64,000 nucleotides of DNA, from NCBI GenBank assembly GCA_021464245.1, contig JADCRB010000043.1:5446466-5510465 (forward strand), in the 5' to 3' direction. A program made the position numbers and the translations under genes. Shown piece by piece: positions 47,221 through 58,679 of the stretch. Source of the DNA: Carallia brachiata. Lineage: Eukaryota > Streptophyta > Magnoliopsida > Malpighiales > Rhizophoraceae. The stretch's first letter is position 1; every line of letters begins with the position of its first letter. The notes below the pieces were generated by a model. The model had not been told where the DNA came from. It searched no databases and saw only the letters and a list, made by a program, of their open reading frames with translations.

Positions 47221-47677
47221 GTCTATCACTCCCTCATCTCTTAATTTTTCAACTTTTCATTCATGCCATAAAAGACGAAGACTTGCCCTTTCGTCCAAAA
47301 AAGGAAAAAAAGCAGAGAGACAGAGAAAAAAATGTCTTACAATGATAAGGTATTTCTTACCAAAATGTCAAAAATTCAAATCCTCGAAGTAGTCTTGCTT
47401 GAGAAATGTGGGTAAAATTGTGAACATCTGATTTTTGTTTTTTTGTCAGTCTATCACTCCCTCATCTCTTAGTTTATCAACTTTTCATTCATGCCATAAA
47501 AGACGAAGACTTGCCCTTTCGTCCAAAAAAGGAAAAAAGCAGAGAGACAGAGAAAAAAATGTCTTACAATGATAAGGTATTTCTTACCAAAATGTCAAAA
47601 ATTCAAATCCTCGAAGTAGTCTTGCTTGAGAAATGTGGGTAAAATTGTGAACATCTGATCTTTTGTTTTTTTGTCAG
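47221..47677. repeat. 228-bp tandem duplication, nearly identical
   Basis: 47221-47448 and 47449-47677 both start GTCTATCACTCCCTCATC and end TTTTTTTGTCA. I see only about four differences, including one A-run length change. Confidence 0.92.
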
Positions 47678-48436
47678 TTTATTAGATGGGTTATCATGCT
47701 GTAAGCTAAAATATAGAGGTATTTATCTTTATTTTCATAAATCTTATACCATATTTTCAGGTTTCACATTTATAACATCAAACATAAAAGTTTAATTGTT
47801 AACTATTAGAGTGTTCGAGGCTGTCTAACCATTGTTTGGATCTTCTTATAAGAGTCTTCTGTGCTACTTCAATGCTGTTTCGTGCATACTTTAAAAGTGG
47901 GCGGGATATTACAGGCTAGTAAACATTGATAGGCAACCAAAAAGCTTTCATTGCTAAATTTTTGATACATTGAAATTAAAATGTATAGTTTGTAGAAATT
48001 TGAAGTATTGAGAGGTTCAAATTCTCCATAATTACTCCTATGAACTAAAGAATGTGATGTCTAATATTTATTAGAATAAAGATAGATGGATAGAGACTTA
48101 CGGTCATGGTACAGCCATAAGTCTCCCCCAAGCGGAATTTTAAAAAATATAATAAATCAAATTTAGGTAATATTAAGTATATTTATTATTACATTTAGAG
48201 ACCTTTAAAGTAACACTAACATATGTTTAAATTTTAATTTTAGAAAAATAATTAATTTTTTATTTTTTTGGAGTGGGGCCCTCCATCTATGCCCAACCTA
48301 TGATCATTTGTCTATGGCTGCTAATTGGAGCTCCAATTATTTTTATCTACCAATAATAACGATGGTGGATGCGTATAGGCTTATTCAACTATAAAATATC
48401 TTCCCCTCGAATCTTGGTAGACTGCACCACCACCCA

Positions 48437-48440
<4 letters not shown>

Positions 48441-48482
<42 letters not shown>
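48441..48482. repeat. (CT)n microsatellite
   Basis: About twenty uninterrupted CT units. Confidence 0.97.
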
Positions 48483-48483
<1 letters not shown>

Positions 48484-51039
48484 CATTCTAGGCAGCAAAT
48501 TTTTGCTTGAAAGAATAACTCTTCTCTCTATCCGAATCCCCGGTTTTGTATTTCTCTTCACCATTGTTTTCAACGTAGATATATGTCCTAGCTGAGAACC
48601 ACCGCTAGATATTTGACATTTCCGTGAACTGCCATGCAAAGTAATTTTCCCGTGTCAATATGCTATCTTGAATCGTTTGTTTTGATGTTTTGATATACTT
48701 CAATGTTTTGGTTAACACCATACAATGAATTAATTAATTGCTAACAATCCCTTAAATTTCTCGAGAATGCAGAGCCCGTTCACATACCTAGAAGGCCTTG
48801 CTAGTGCAAGCTCCGTTCCAAGAAAGTAGCAATAGTGGGAATCTAATTCATATAGAACAATAATCCAGGTGAGTAGTACTACTTGTTTCAATTGAGAGCT
48901 ACGCATAACACATGTATTTTCCACACTAGTTCATCATGGTTTAAATTTGCAGTGCGCGACCACTGTAATAGTATTTGCCCTGGTATTGCATACAAGAATA
49001 CCACTACATAATTTCATATTTTATCTGTTTTCATTTTTTTTCTGAATTCAAACATTTCATAACTCACATCACTTTAAAGCTCATTATGTGGAGTCCCGAG
49101 TTTAATCGAGTCTTTGTAGTTTGCTGTATTAACTTTTAATTTTACCCCAACTAAAATATCTCCACAACTTAGAATTTACTAAAAAAATTGTATACCAATC
49201 TAGGAACGTGCATTCATATGGAATACGTTGTTCAATTATGTTGTTCAAGTTAGCTGCAATTTTCGTTGACATGTTTTTTTTTTTTTTTTATTGAACGAAC
49301 AGAATATCAACCACCTTCGAACCATAAAAACTCTCTAAGGGGAGCAAATTCAAAGGTCCTACCCAATTAACTAAAAGAGAGAAGACTATTTTTACCGAAA
49401 AAAGTGGTCGCAGGTTAGGAGATTAGGTAATCAAGACATGAAACTCTTGGGTTGGCTTTTTCTAGGCACAAAATATAGCAGGAAATTTCAATTTAGAGTG
49501 GAATATAGTCAAAAAAAAAATATAATAATAATAATAATATAATAATAATAATATATTGTGTCAACTGCTGATCAACCTAGATTTTTATTCAAAAAGTCTA
49601 GAAGATATTTTATTCTTGTAAGTGCTTAACATGTTCAGCTCGTTTTGATGCCGAATTCTAATGAGATACTATATAAAATCTGTATTTTACCAATTATCAT
49701 TAATAAAATATCTGCTGCTGTATCCAAAAAATTTAAAAAAGGGAAAAATATGTGTGAGATCCACTCATGTGGACATAAGATGAACTTATTTACAGGTGCC
49801 AATAATGATTAAATGTAGAAACATAAAGGGCAAATAATGATTTAGACGCAATGTTTACAAAGAATAATATTTCGCATATTCCGATGCAATGTACCACTTA
49901 AATATAATATCTTTATAACCTTATTAAATATTCTAAAAATGGTAGGTAGCATAGGTTTCTTTACCCCCACAGTTCATGAGCAAGTTGCTTTATTGGGAAA
50001 GAAAAATCTTTTCATTTTGCGCAATGGAAAATCAGATTTTTGGGTGTGTTTGGTTGGTATCACTATCATATGATACCATTGGTGACATGACCGATGTTTT
50101 CTGGTGCTATTATGAGTCCAGACATTTTTGTTTTTTTTGAACAGCTTAGTCCACACATTAGAGACAAGTTTTTTGGGGGCTGGGCGGTTTGCCTGTTTGT
50201 ATTCATTTGCAACTGTTGGTTGGGAGATATCACCAATGCAATGCCCTGAGCTTATTAATTGTGTCAGTAAGGTTCTCATGATATTAATTAAAAATTTAAA
50301 ATTTTATTTTTAATGTCTCAGACTTTAATCTTATATAAGAATATAAAATTTATAAAAAAATAAAAAAAATATTCTATTATATAACTTTCGACTTAACAAA
50401 TCCCACTCAAAAAAAAAAATTTTAGGAAACAACTGATAGACCCAATAAATAAATCTTTTTTGGGCAGTTAATCAACAAAGCTTTGTTAATTTTGGACACA
50501 TGGCAGACCTATCCATCCTTCCGTCGAAGAAAAACAGGCTCAGCCTTATGCGATTACATCTGTGGGGACCAGATCCTAAGTGGGACATGTCACCCCACTC
50601 TCCAGAACAATATAGAAACATACACAAAACAGCCTTTATCAACTTTCTCTCAAGAATTCACACAGGACAGAGAAATAGACAAATGAATTAAAAAAAAAAA
50701 AAAAAGGAACTCTTTATTTTCATTAGCTCTCCCTTTTTTTTAACAATTTTTTTTTTTAACTTTTCTATTGTTTACTAGTTGTCACACACAAATTTGTGTG
50801 TTGTTGTGACAAGAAAGTAGGTCGCAAGTGGGCTTCTCTTGTACGTTCTATTTGTTACCACTACAAATAGAAGAAAATTAAGCTTTTTCTCTATCAGTAT
50901 TCAGGTTAGTCAATGGTTATACATATAAGTTAACAATACATTAGTTGTAAATTGAATTCTATCTGACTAACAATTATTTGCCAAGCAGACCAAGTATACC
51001 TGTACAAGATTGCCTAATTTAACAAGGGTACATATATTT

Positions 51040-51175
51040 TTTGTTTTTTTTGTCTTTGGGAAGGGCAGAGCAAATTCAAAAGGGGAGGGAGAGTGGGAGC
51101 GGCTGATTCGAACCCCGCCTCTCAACTGACATAAGGCCAAGTAACCAGCTAATCTAAGCTAGCCCAACAAAATAC
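51040..51175 (-). mobile_element. SINE-like segment
   Basis: On the - strand TTAGCTGGTTACTTGG is an A-box-like motif, and GGGGTTCGAATC about 35 bases on is a good B box, as in tRNA-derived SINEs. An A-rich stretch follows at about 51052-51036. The tRNA itself cannot fold, so it is not a tRNA gene. Confidence 0.4.
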
Positions 51176-52237
51176 ATTGAATCCCTAACGGCATAAACAA
51201 ACACAGTATGGGAGGCGGGATCATATGTGTCAAAGGCTTTTGTTCTGTAGTTTTTCTCTTATTTCTCATGGCGTAAAAGGAAATCACCCACCAGAAAACA
51301 AGACAAATCCACGCATAACTAACAAAAGCTGAGACACATTCAAAACGTTTCACTCCACAAACGCAACTAATGGTATAATAACAATTAAATATTACAAAAA
51401 TATTAAATTGTAATTGATGTCATGTATTAAATTAAATTGGCACCCACTAAGGATGGAAACTGTCAAACTTGAAGAACTACCTAGGAGAAGTTATATTAGT
51501 TTTTCCTTTTTTTTTTCAGGACTTACATGTGTCGGTGATATGATTGGGCAGATCTCACATATTTTTCAACCTAAATTATAATATCTATGGAGTAAACTAA
51601 TAATTTGAATAATAATTGATATATGCTTTATGCGGATCAAAGTATTTTTGTCAACAAAGCCAGTCGTGTCTAAGTTGTAATGGTAATTAAGATCTATGTA
51701 GCCATGAAGAATGCATCAGACAAAATATCATCTGTTCTTTTAAACCAACAAAGAGAAAACAAAAGAAACCAACTTTGTCTTCAAAGTCCCAAAACGTGTG
51801 AAAAAAGAATGCCACAAGGTTTTAATCGACAACAAAGAAAGTGCAAAACAGAAGAGACGAAATCAAGTACCATAATTCATGTTTGTCTTTCTTCCTTCCT
51901 CTCACTTTCTTTTTTCCAAAAAAAAAAAAAAAGGTTGTGCCATACTTGTATATTTAAATATAAAAAGTGTTTCTTGTGCACGATACTCTGATAGTAATGT
52001 TTGGAAATCGATGCATTCAATCATTTTTCTTTTCATAAGTAAACTGTTTTCTTGACTCTAAAATATAAACTCAATAATACAACAAAGTAATTTTATCATT
52101 ACACTAACATTCACCTTCTTCTCTCTCTTTCTCTACTTCTTTCTAAATTTTCTTCTTAAAGTTACTTTTAGGCGTATTTCGGCCCTAAGAGCATCTAACA
52201 CGTCTCCTTTTCTGATCAACTTTCAGCAATTTCAGGC

Positions 52238-54052
52238 ATGGAAATTGATCCACCATTCCAAGAAACCTACAAGACCCTTTTGCATAAATCCATGAAAATG
52301 GACAATAACTATAATGGGGTTGTTAAAGTTATTGTGGAGGAATGCGAGCTTCCAGTGATCGATCTCAGCGGACTAGGCTGGGACGAGAAGGAACAAGAGA
52401 AGTGCAAGGAGGACATAGCTAGGGCTTCGAGGGAGTGGGGATTCTTCCAGGTGGTGAACCATGGGATTTCACGTGAAATATTGGAGAAAATGAGGCTTGA
52501 GCAAGTGAAGGTGTTCGAGCAGCCTTTTGATAGGAAGAGCAAAGAAGACAAGTCCTTGAATTTCTCTACCGGCACTTACCGGTGGGGCACTCCTACAGCT
52601 ACTTGTCTCAGGCAATTGTCTTGGTCTGAAGCCTTTCACATTTCCATGGCCGATATTAATTCAGCTTCCATTAATGGCTCCTCCAATAGTTTCAGGTAAT
52701 CATTTTTTTTTTTGTTCCTTTTTATTTTGGTGGCTCCTATATATACACCACAAAACTAAAGAGTCTCAATCAAAAAACAAAAATTCCCCACAAAGAGGGA
52801 GCTCCTTCTTCACTATTTGTTTTTTCCCTAATTTAAATATCAATGGTATATTATCTAATTAAATGTCAGCAAAAAGGCTTTAGTCACACTATAGGTCTCA
52901 GATTCAGACCCAGCCTCGGGCCGTTTTTTATTTTTGGGGCACGACTAGATATATTGTTGGCACTACAAGAGTCATGCCCCGAATAATATTACATTATATT
53001 TTTTCAAAACTAGAAATCAAATTTGAATGTGTATTATTCTAGATCCTAAAACCTAAATTCCACGTTCTATATCTTATTTTGTACTATTTTTCTTATGAAA
53101 AAATTTTATTGAAATGTGGTTGTTATCATCAAATCATTCGAACAGTATCATAGAATCATGTTATGTATACAATTCATAAGTGTTCTATATTTACATATTA
53201 TATATGTATTTGCGTGTACACACACACATATATATACGAAATTTTTCTATATAAAAACATTTAGATAAATTTAGTGGGACAGTTAAAAACTTAGCCGTTT
53301 CAGGTGTTCATGCACATGTAGACATCGGGGTAGCCACTTATGCAAATACACCAATTAACTTCACGTGATACTGTAATAGGGTACTACTAATCTATTTCCA
53401 TTACTCAATTTTTGTTATGAGTCTCTGTCCATAAATGGGCAAACAAAAATTCTAATGGAATCTATTAAAAAGTAGCAACAAAACAAATTGCTGAATTGGT
53501 GGCACGATGAACCCAGACCAAACATTTCCTAGATAAAATACCAATTTTTCTGTACTAACAGATCTTATAAATAAAATATAGAATCAATAAAATCAATGCA
53601 TTTATTATATTCCTTATTATATGAAAATTTGATAAGTACTAAATATTTTGTAAGATTTACTAGTGTTTTAAAAATTATTAAAAAGACTTTACACAAACAA
53701 CAAACTATTATGTCAATTGTTGTTGAGCAGATCTGAGGTGTCAAGCAATTTTTTATAAAAATTAAAAAAATTAGAGATAATATCTTACAATAGTAATATC
53801 AGAGAGCATTATATACACGGTATGTTAGCCAGTTTGCTATACTTCAATTGAACATAGAGATTATTATCAGCACATCCTTTAGTGAAAAAATGCTATATAT
53901 TTGGGCGAACCAGTGGACGTTAGAATGTTGCCAGTCTGCTATCTGTTGGAATTTGACGAGGCCTCCAATGCTGATGGGCCCCACTTTGTTGATGCTATAG
54001 TCGACAGATCAAGAAAATTAGTGTGTACCCACCTCCCCATGGTCTGGAAAGT

Positions 54053-54085
<33 letters not shown>

Positions 54086-54288
54086 ACGTTTAGAGTATTA
54101 TAACAAATGCGAATATGCTATTAAACTGGATAAAATTATCAACTAAAGTTGTAGTATTTTAGAAATAAAATGTAAATTGCTTTACTTTTTTAGCATAATT
54201 TCTTTTTTGGTAAATAAAAATTTGCACTTTGTAAATACAAAATTACAATTCAGATCCGAATCACCACAAGATTTGGGACTTCAAGTTA

Positions 54289-54334
<46 letters not shown>

Positions 54335-55897
54335 TTTTATTGGTGCTATCAATTATGAACTGATTCTAGTATGTTGTACATATTTATAGCTCACATTACT
54401 GCAATTGTCCAATTTTCTCAATGTTTCCTCTGCAAATAAATGTTCGTGCAGTTCATCAGTGGAACAATTTGCTACAACAGTTGCAAATTTAGCACAAAAG
54501 CTAGCTGAGATTTTGGCAGAGAAATTGGGCCGGAAATCGAGTTACTTCCAAGAAAATTGCCTGCCAAGCTCTTGCTATCTACGATTGAACCGATACCCAC
54601 CATGCCCAATCCCATTGGAAGTATTTGGCCTCATGCCACACACCGACAGTGACTTCCTCACGATTTTGAACCAAGATGAAGTTGGAGGCTTGCAACTGGT
54701 CAAGGATGGCAAGTGGTTTGCCGTTAAACCTAATCCTGAAGCTTTAATAATCAACGTCGGAGACTTGTTTCAGGTAACTAAATATCCTTCTTTTTTTTTA
54801 TTATTATTATTTGGAGTGCATGATGAGTATAATTGATTTCATGCATTATTTTATTGATCAATTGGCTGTAATCGAAGTTTGAACTTAATATCTTACCACT
54901 CAGTCAAATCTCATTCGTAATCTATACATGCTATATACTTTTTTTTATTTTTATTTCTCCATACACTTACTAAACTTGATTAAAATGTTAGCACTATTCT
55001 ATTCCATGGTGCCACAAGCATCTAAATTTCCACAGAATAATAATATTGGTCCCTTGCAAACCGTGCATCCTCGGATCCTGGCTTCTTCTTTTTTCTTTTT
55101 TTTTAATTTTCTTGAGCAATTCCTTTTTTTTTTTCCCCTTCAATTCTACTTTTCATTAATGTCTTTCTATAATTATGAATTTAGGCCCCTAATTTTTCTG
55201 TTTTACTGCTACCCCTTGTTTATAATGAATTAATATAAGAGATTGGACAGGTGACAACATTATCTAGCTGCATTTTTTAGACCACCAATTTTAATATAGA
55301 GTAGAACTTTATTACGCAGTCTAATTTTAGGTAACAATAAAATAGTTATATAATTTATTAAACGAAATCAAATAATTTATCGATTTTATCTTTTTAAATT
55401 TCAATCATTTAATAATCATATTAATTTATTACTAATTAGTATTTTTCTGTAAAATAATTTGTATAATTTTTCACTGTCCAAAGCCACGACGTTTAAAATA
55501 TAAAATGACAGTCACTAATCATTTTGAATTTGAGCTTCTAACCTACTTTTGCATTTTCAATTTCAATCGCTAGATGGCACCATGTATGGCTACTTTTTTT
55601 TTTTATTTTTCAATGTAACATTGTGTTAAGTAGTAATTAATTAATGGTCCTATTATGATTCAGGCTTGGAGCAATGACATATACAAGAGCGTTCAACACC
55701 GTGTTGTTACGAATCCACAAGTGGAGAGATTTTCCACTGCTTATTTTTTCTGTCCTTCGTATGACACAGAGATACATAGCTCGTCTGAGACTTCCATTTA
55801 TAGGAAGTTTAGTTTTAGAGAATACAGACAACAAGTGCAAGAAGATGTCCGAAAATTTGGCGACAAAGTAGGGCTCCCCAGGTTCCTTGTTGCATAA
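52238..55897 (+). CDS. GA2OX8: C20 gibberellin 2-beta-dioxygenase, GA2ox8-like
   Basis: A 2-oxoglutarate/Fe(II) dioxygenase. GA2ox8-type enzymes 2-beta-hydroxylate C20 gibberellin precursors and so lower active gibberellin. Exons 52238-52695, 54452-54773 and 55664-55897 (GT-AG) give 337 residues, normal for the class. The N-terminal DIOX_N region has ELPVIDLSGL and SREWGFFQVVNHGIS; YRWGTPTAT and QLSWSEAFHI are typical of the C20 group. Iron ligands are H216 and D218 (PHTDSDF) and H272 (QHRVVTN); R282-x-S284 binds 2-oxoglutarate. The end VGLPRFLVA lacks any stop or shift. A pyrimidine-rich leader precedes the ATG. Intron 1 (1,756 bp) carries a T run at about 54055-54084 and (TA)n at 54292-54336; intron 2 is 890 bp. 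Cytosolic. The subclass is firm; the exact orthologue is inferred. Confidence 0.95.
54292..54336. repeat. (TA)n microsatellite in GA2ox intron 1
   Basis: About eighteen TA units followed by CATATATTTTAT, about 115 bases before the exon 2 acceptor. Confidence 0.95.
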
Positions 55898-58679
55898 ATC
55901 GCACTAAATGAATTTTTCTATATACGATGAGTATACATATAATCTTTTTTTTTTTTTTTAGGAAAAAGGGAATTGAAAAAAGAAAATGGATTAAAAAAAA
56001 AAGAATGGCAGAAAGATTGATCCACTAAGAATTAATTTATTTGCCTAGTCAAATTTAACTCATTAGAGGTTTCGGGAAATGAAAATATAGTGATGCAACA
56101 TGTCTGATTTGTTATAAGGAGTGAATGCTTGTTTTCCTTCTTTCGGGAAATGAAGCTCTCGTACCAATTGTGTTTTTGTTCTGTTTTGCTCTATTTATTT
56201 AGACGTGAACTATATAAAGACATACTTCTTTTCTTCGTTATAATTTTACACTTGGCTCTTAATATTTTAATCTAAAACTTTTCAAGATGGACATTTAAAT
56301 TATCAACCAGTAAAGCGTTTTTTTTGGGACACAAATATAGCTAATTTAAGATAATTATTTTTGCAACTTAGAGCATCGGTAAGACTGAAAGTCTTAAATT
56401 CAAATGATAATAATAGGAGATAAAATGAAAGAGAATAATAAATTCCGCCACTTGCTGGGCCTATCATGAATGGTGAAGGACTGTGGCAGCTACTAAGATT
56501 TTATGACCCTCGGTCTGTGCAGCCCAAAAAATTGGTTAGATCCAATTCACCCTCCCAGGCTGAGTAACTTAGCCACTCGTCCTGCCGCTATAATCGGACT
56601 TCATAGCTCAGTGAAAGACTGAGGCCCAGACTATTGCTAGAATCCAGTCCATCACAAAGTACTACGTATAGTCTAGTGGCCTCCAGAATCCAAGTTTGGA
56701 GGTAGATTCGCTTTGGGCTTTGGAGGCAGTACAGCATGGTGTTCTTGATACTCATCCTGGGGCCAACTTAGTAAACTGTTGCCGTGACATGGTGAGCAAG
56801 GATTGGTTTGTACGCTTCACAAACGTATATAGGGAAGGGTACAAACCCACAGACTGGTTAACAGATTATGGTGTAAAGCTTCCCATCGGTTTTTATGAAT
56901 TAGCTCAAGCTCCTCCAGACATTGTCCCCCTCTTGGTTCAGGATAGAGTTGGGGTGTGTTGGCCTCATATGCGGGCTTGTTGGGTAACAGCCTCCATTTC
57001 GACCAAAAGAGGAAAAAAAAACAAAAGTTTGGAGGTTAAATATGAGGTTCAAATCCCAATCTACACTCATAAAAAATATCTCTCTCTTCTAATCAAATTA
57101 GACAAAAAAAAAAAAACATTATTTCATATTGCCTATACTATTCTTGAGATGATACTCTAGAAGTTAGATATTAGATTTATATTTTCAAATCTTGAATTTA
57201 AATCATAAAAAAAGAGTGTGTGTAAGATATATAAAAATTATGAGAATTAGTTTTATTGTATAACTCATATTTCAATAATCTTCTTACTAGACGACACCCA
57301 AAAAAAAAAAAAAATTCTAGCTCTCTTTGGTTTTTTACTCTTTTTTTTTCCATCAACAAGAAAGAAAAAAGGAATAAATTAAGAATATAATTTGATCATT
57401 TAAAAAAAAATTTAACTTTAATTCAATTGTTCTTAAAAAATCAAAAATCGTTATCAAGCTTTATTTAAATTTTTTCAAGAAGCATTCAACATAAAAAATT
57501 ATGTTGTTTAGTAAAACAGATGATGTTTCATTTCTTCTTGAATTTCCCTTTGTCTATATGGAATACCAATAAATTTGGTGTTTTTGTTTTATTTATTTTA
57601 TATACTTGATTCTTAACAATTATCCATTTTTGGAGGGAACATGCACAATGTTTCTCCAATACATGCATGGGTGCAAATTTTTATAGAAATTATTGAAAAG
57701 TATAAAGTCTTATATTCATAAATATTGATAAAGGATAATGTTATATAGCATGACAATTCTCTTTACGAAAGATCACAAAATTATTTATAATTTAATTTAG
57801 ATCTTATTTTTTTATAAAAATTAATTTTTAAAAAAAAAAAATTTTATGTAATATTTAGTATTACCTTAAGTAGTATTTAATGTTACTTTAAATATAATTT
57901 TTATAATAAAAAATAAAATTTAAATAATACTTAGTGTTACGTTAAATATATTTAATATTATTTTACATCATAATTTCGAAAAACATAATAATAAAAAGAA
58001 CCCACTTTTTGGCTTTTGAAGAAACCCACCCTGAGATTTGTGAAAGGAAACTATTTTTTGCATGATTAGTGAGATTTCATGAACAGAAGTTTCGTGATCA
58101 ATACCTTTTTTCATTGATAAAATAGATTAGACGTGACTTATAATATTTTTAAATTTTTTATTTAATAATTTGAACTTTTAGATGAATTTAAAATTTTAGA
58201 ATTTTATTTGTAAGTTTAAAAATTATTTAACAAAAATGAGTTTTAATGAATTGTGTTTAATGGGACACCAAAATAGTTAAGAATTTACACAGTGTCGTTA
58301 ATGTTTGGAATTGTGGAAAAGAGAGAACTTATTCCTGAATATACCTTATAATTAAGAAAAAAGAATTGAATTGAATTAGGGGAATTGACTTTAAATTATT
58401 AATAAAGGATGTTCAAAAGAGGAAAAGGTTTTAAAGCAAATTGTTATTTTTTCTAAATACAGGGAAAAGGCATACTAATTAGTAATTACCACCCAGTAAA
58501 GCTAATTTACATTGTTGAAAAATAATTTTGGGCCTAATAGGTCCTAGCTCAGTTTGGGGCTTTGGGCAAATTTTCATATATATAATAAAAATAAAATATA
58601 ATAATAATCGTTTTTACTTATAATCAATAAGCCTAACAAATACTAATTAAAATAAAACAAAAGAAAAAAGGGGAAAAAA
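55898..58679. other. intergenic DNA with a LINE fragment
   Basis: Apart from the LINE fragment at 56690-57010, no gene is recognised. 57100-58640 is very AT-rich. 56450-56690 is ordinary in composition but matches nothing I know. Confidence 0.6.
56690..57010 (+). mobile_element. 5'-truncated LINE, RNase H end only
   Basis: The + strand reads LEVDSLWALEAVQHG (the E-x-D strand of RNase H), then NVYREGY and YGVKLPIGFYELAQAPP, then FW-like CWPHM. This is the C-terminus of plant LINE RNase H. It ends TCCATTTCGACCAAAAGAGG followed by an A run, the same 3' motif as the LINE at 2376-9420. The 5' end near 56690 is abrupt, the usual 5' truncation of LINEs. Confidence 0.75.

Larger units (their letters stand above)
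39908..52237. other. 12-kb gene-free AT-rich region
   Basis: No frame here is supported as a gene. It contains a 355-bp tandem duplication (40690-41330), a 228-bp tandem duplication (47221-47677), two SINE-like segments (46858-46993 and 51040-51175), (CT)n at 48441-48482, an ATA-rich microsatellite at about 49518-49555, an 18-bp perfect palindrome at 50784-50801, and many A or T runs. Non-AT-rich patches at 43050-43210, 44460-44840 and 50480-50690 have no recognisable product. Confidence 0.6.

Noticed and set aside
48385..48639. - strand frame with a long RE/ER repeat
   Set aside because: The repeat is just the (CT)n microsatellite translated; nothing else supports coding.
50483..50691. Overlapping + strand frames starting near an ATG after moderately GC-rich DNA
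   Set aside because: About 60 codons, no motif, ending in a poly-A tract; may be a small retroposon, but there is no evidence of a gene.
51100..51140. tRNA-like B box as a possible tRNA gene
   Set aside because: No acceptor or anticodon stem can be formed around it; listed only as SINE-like.
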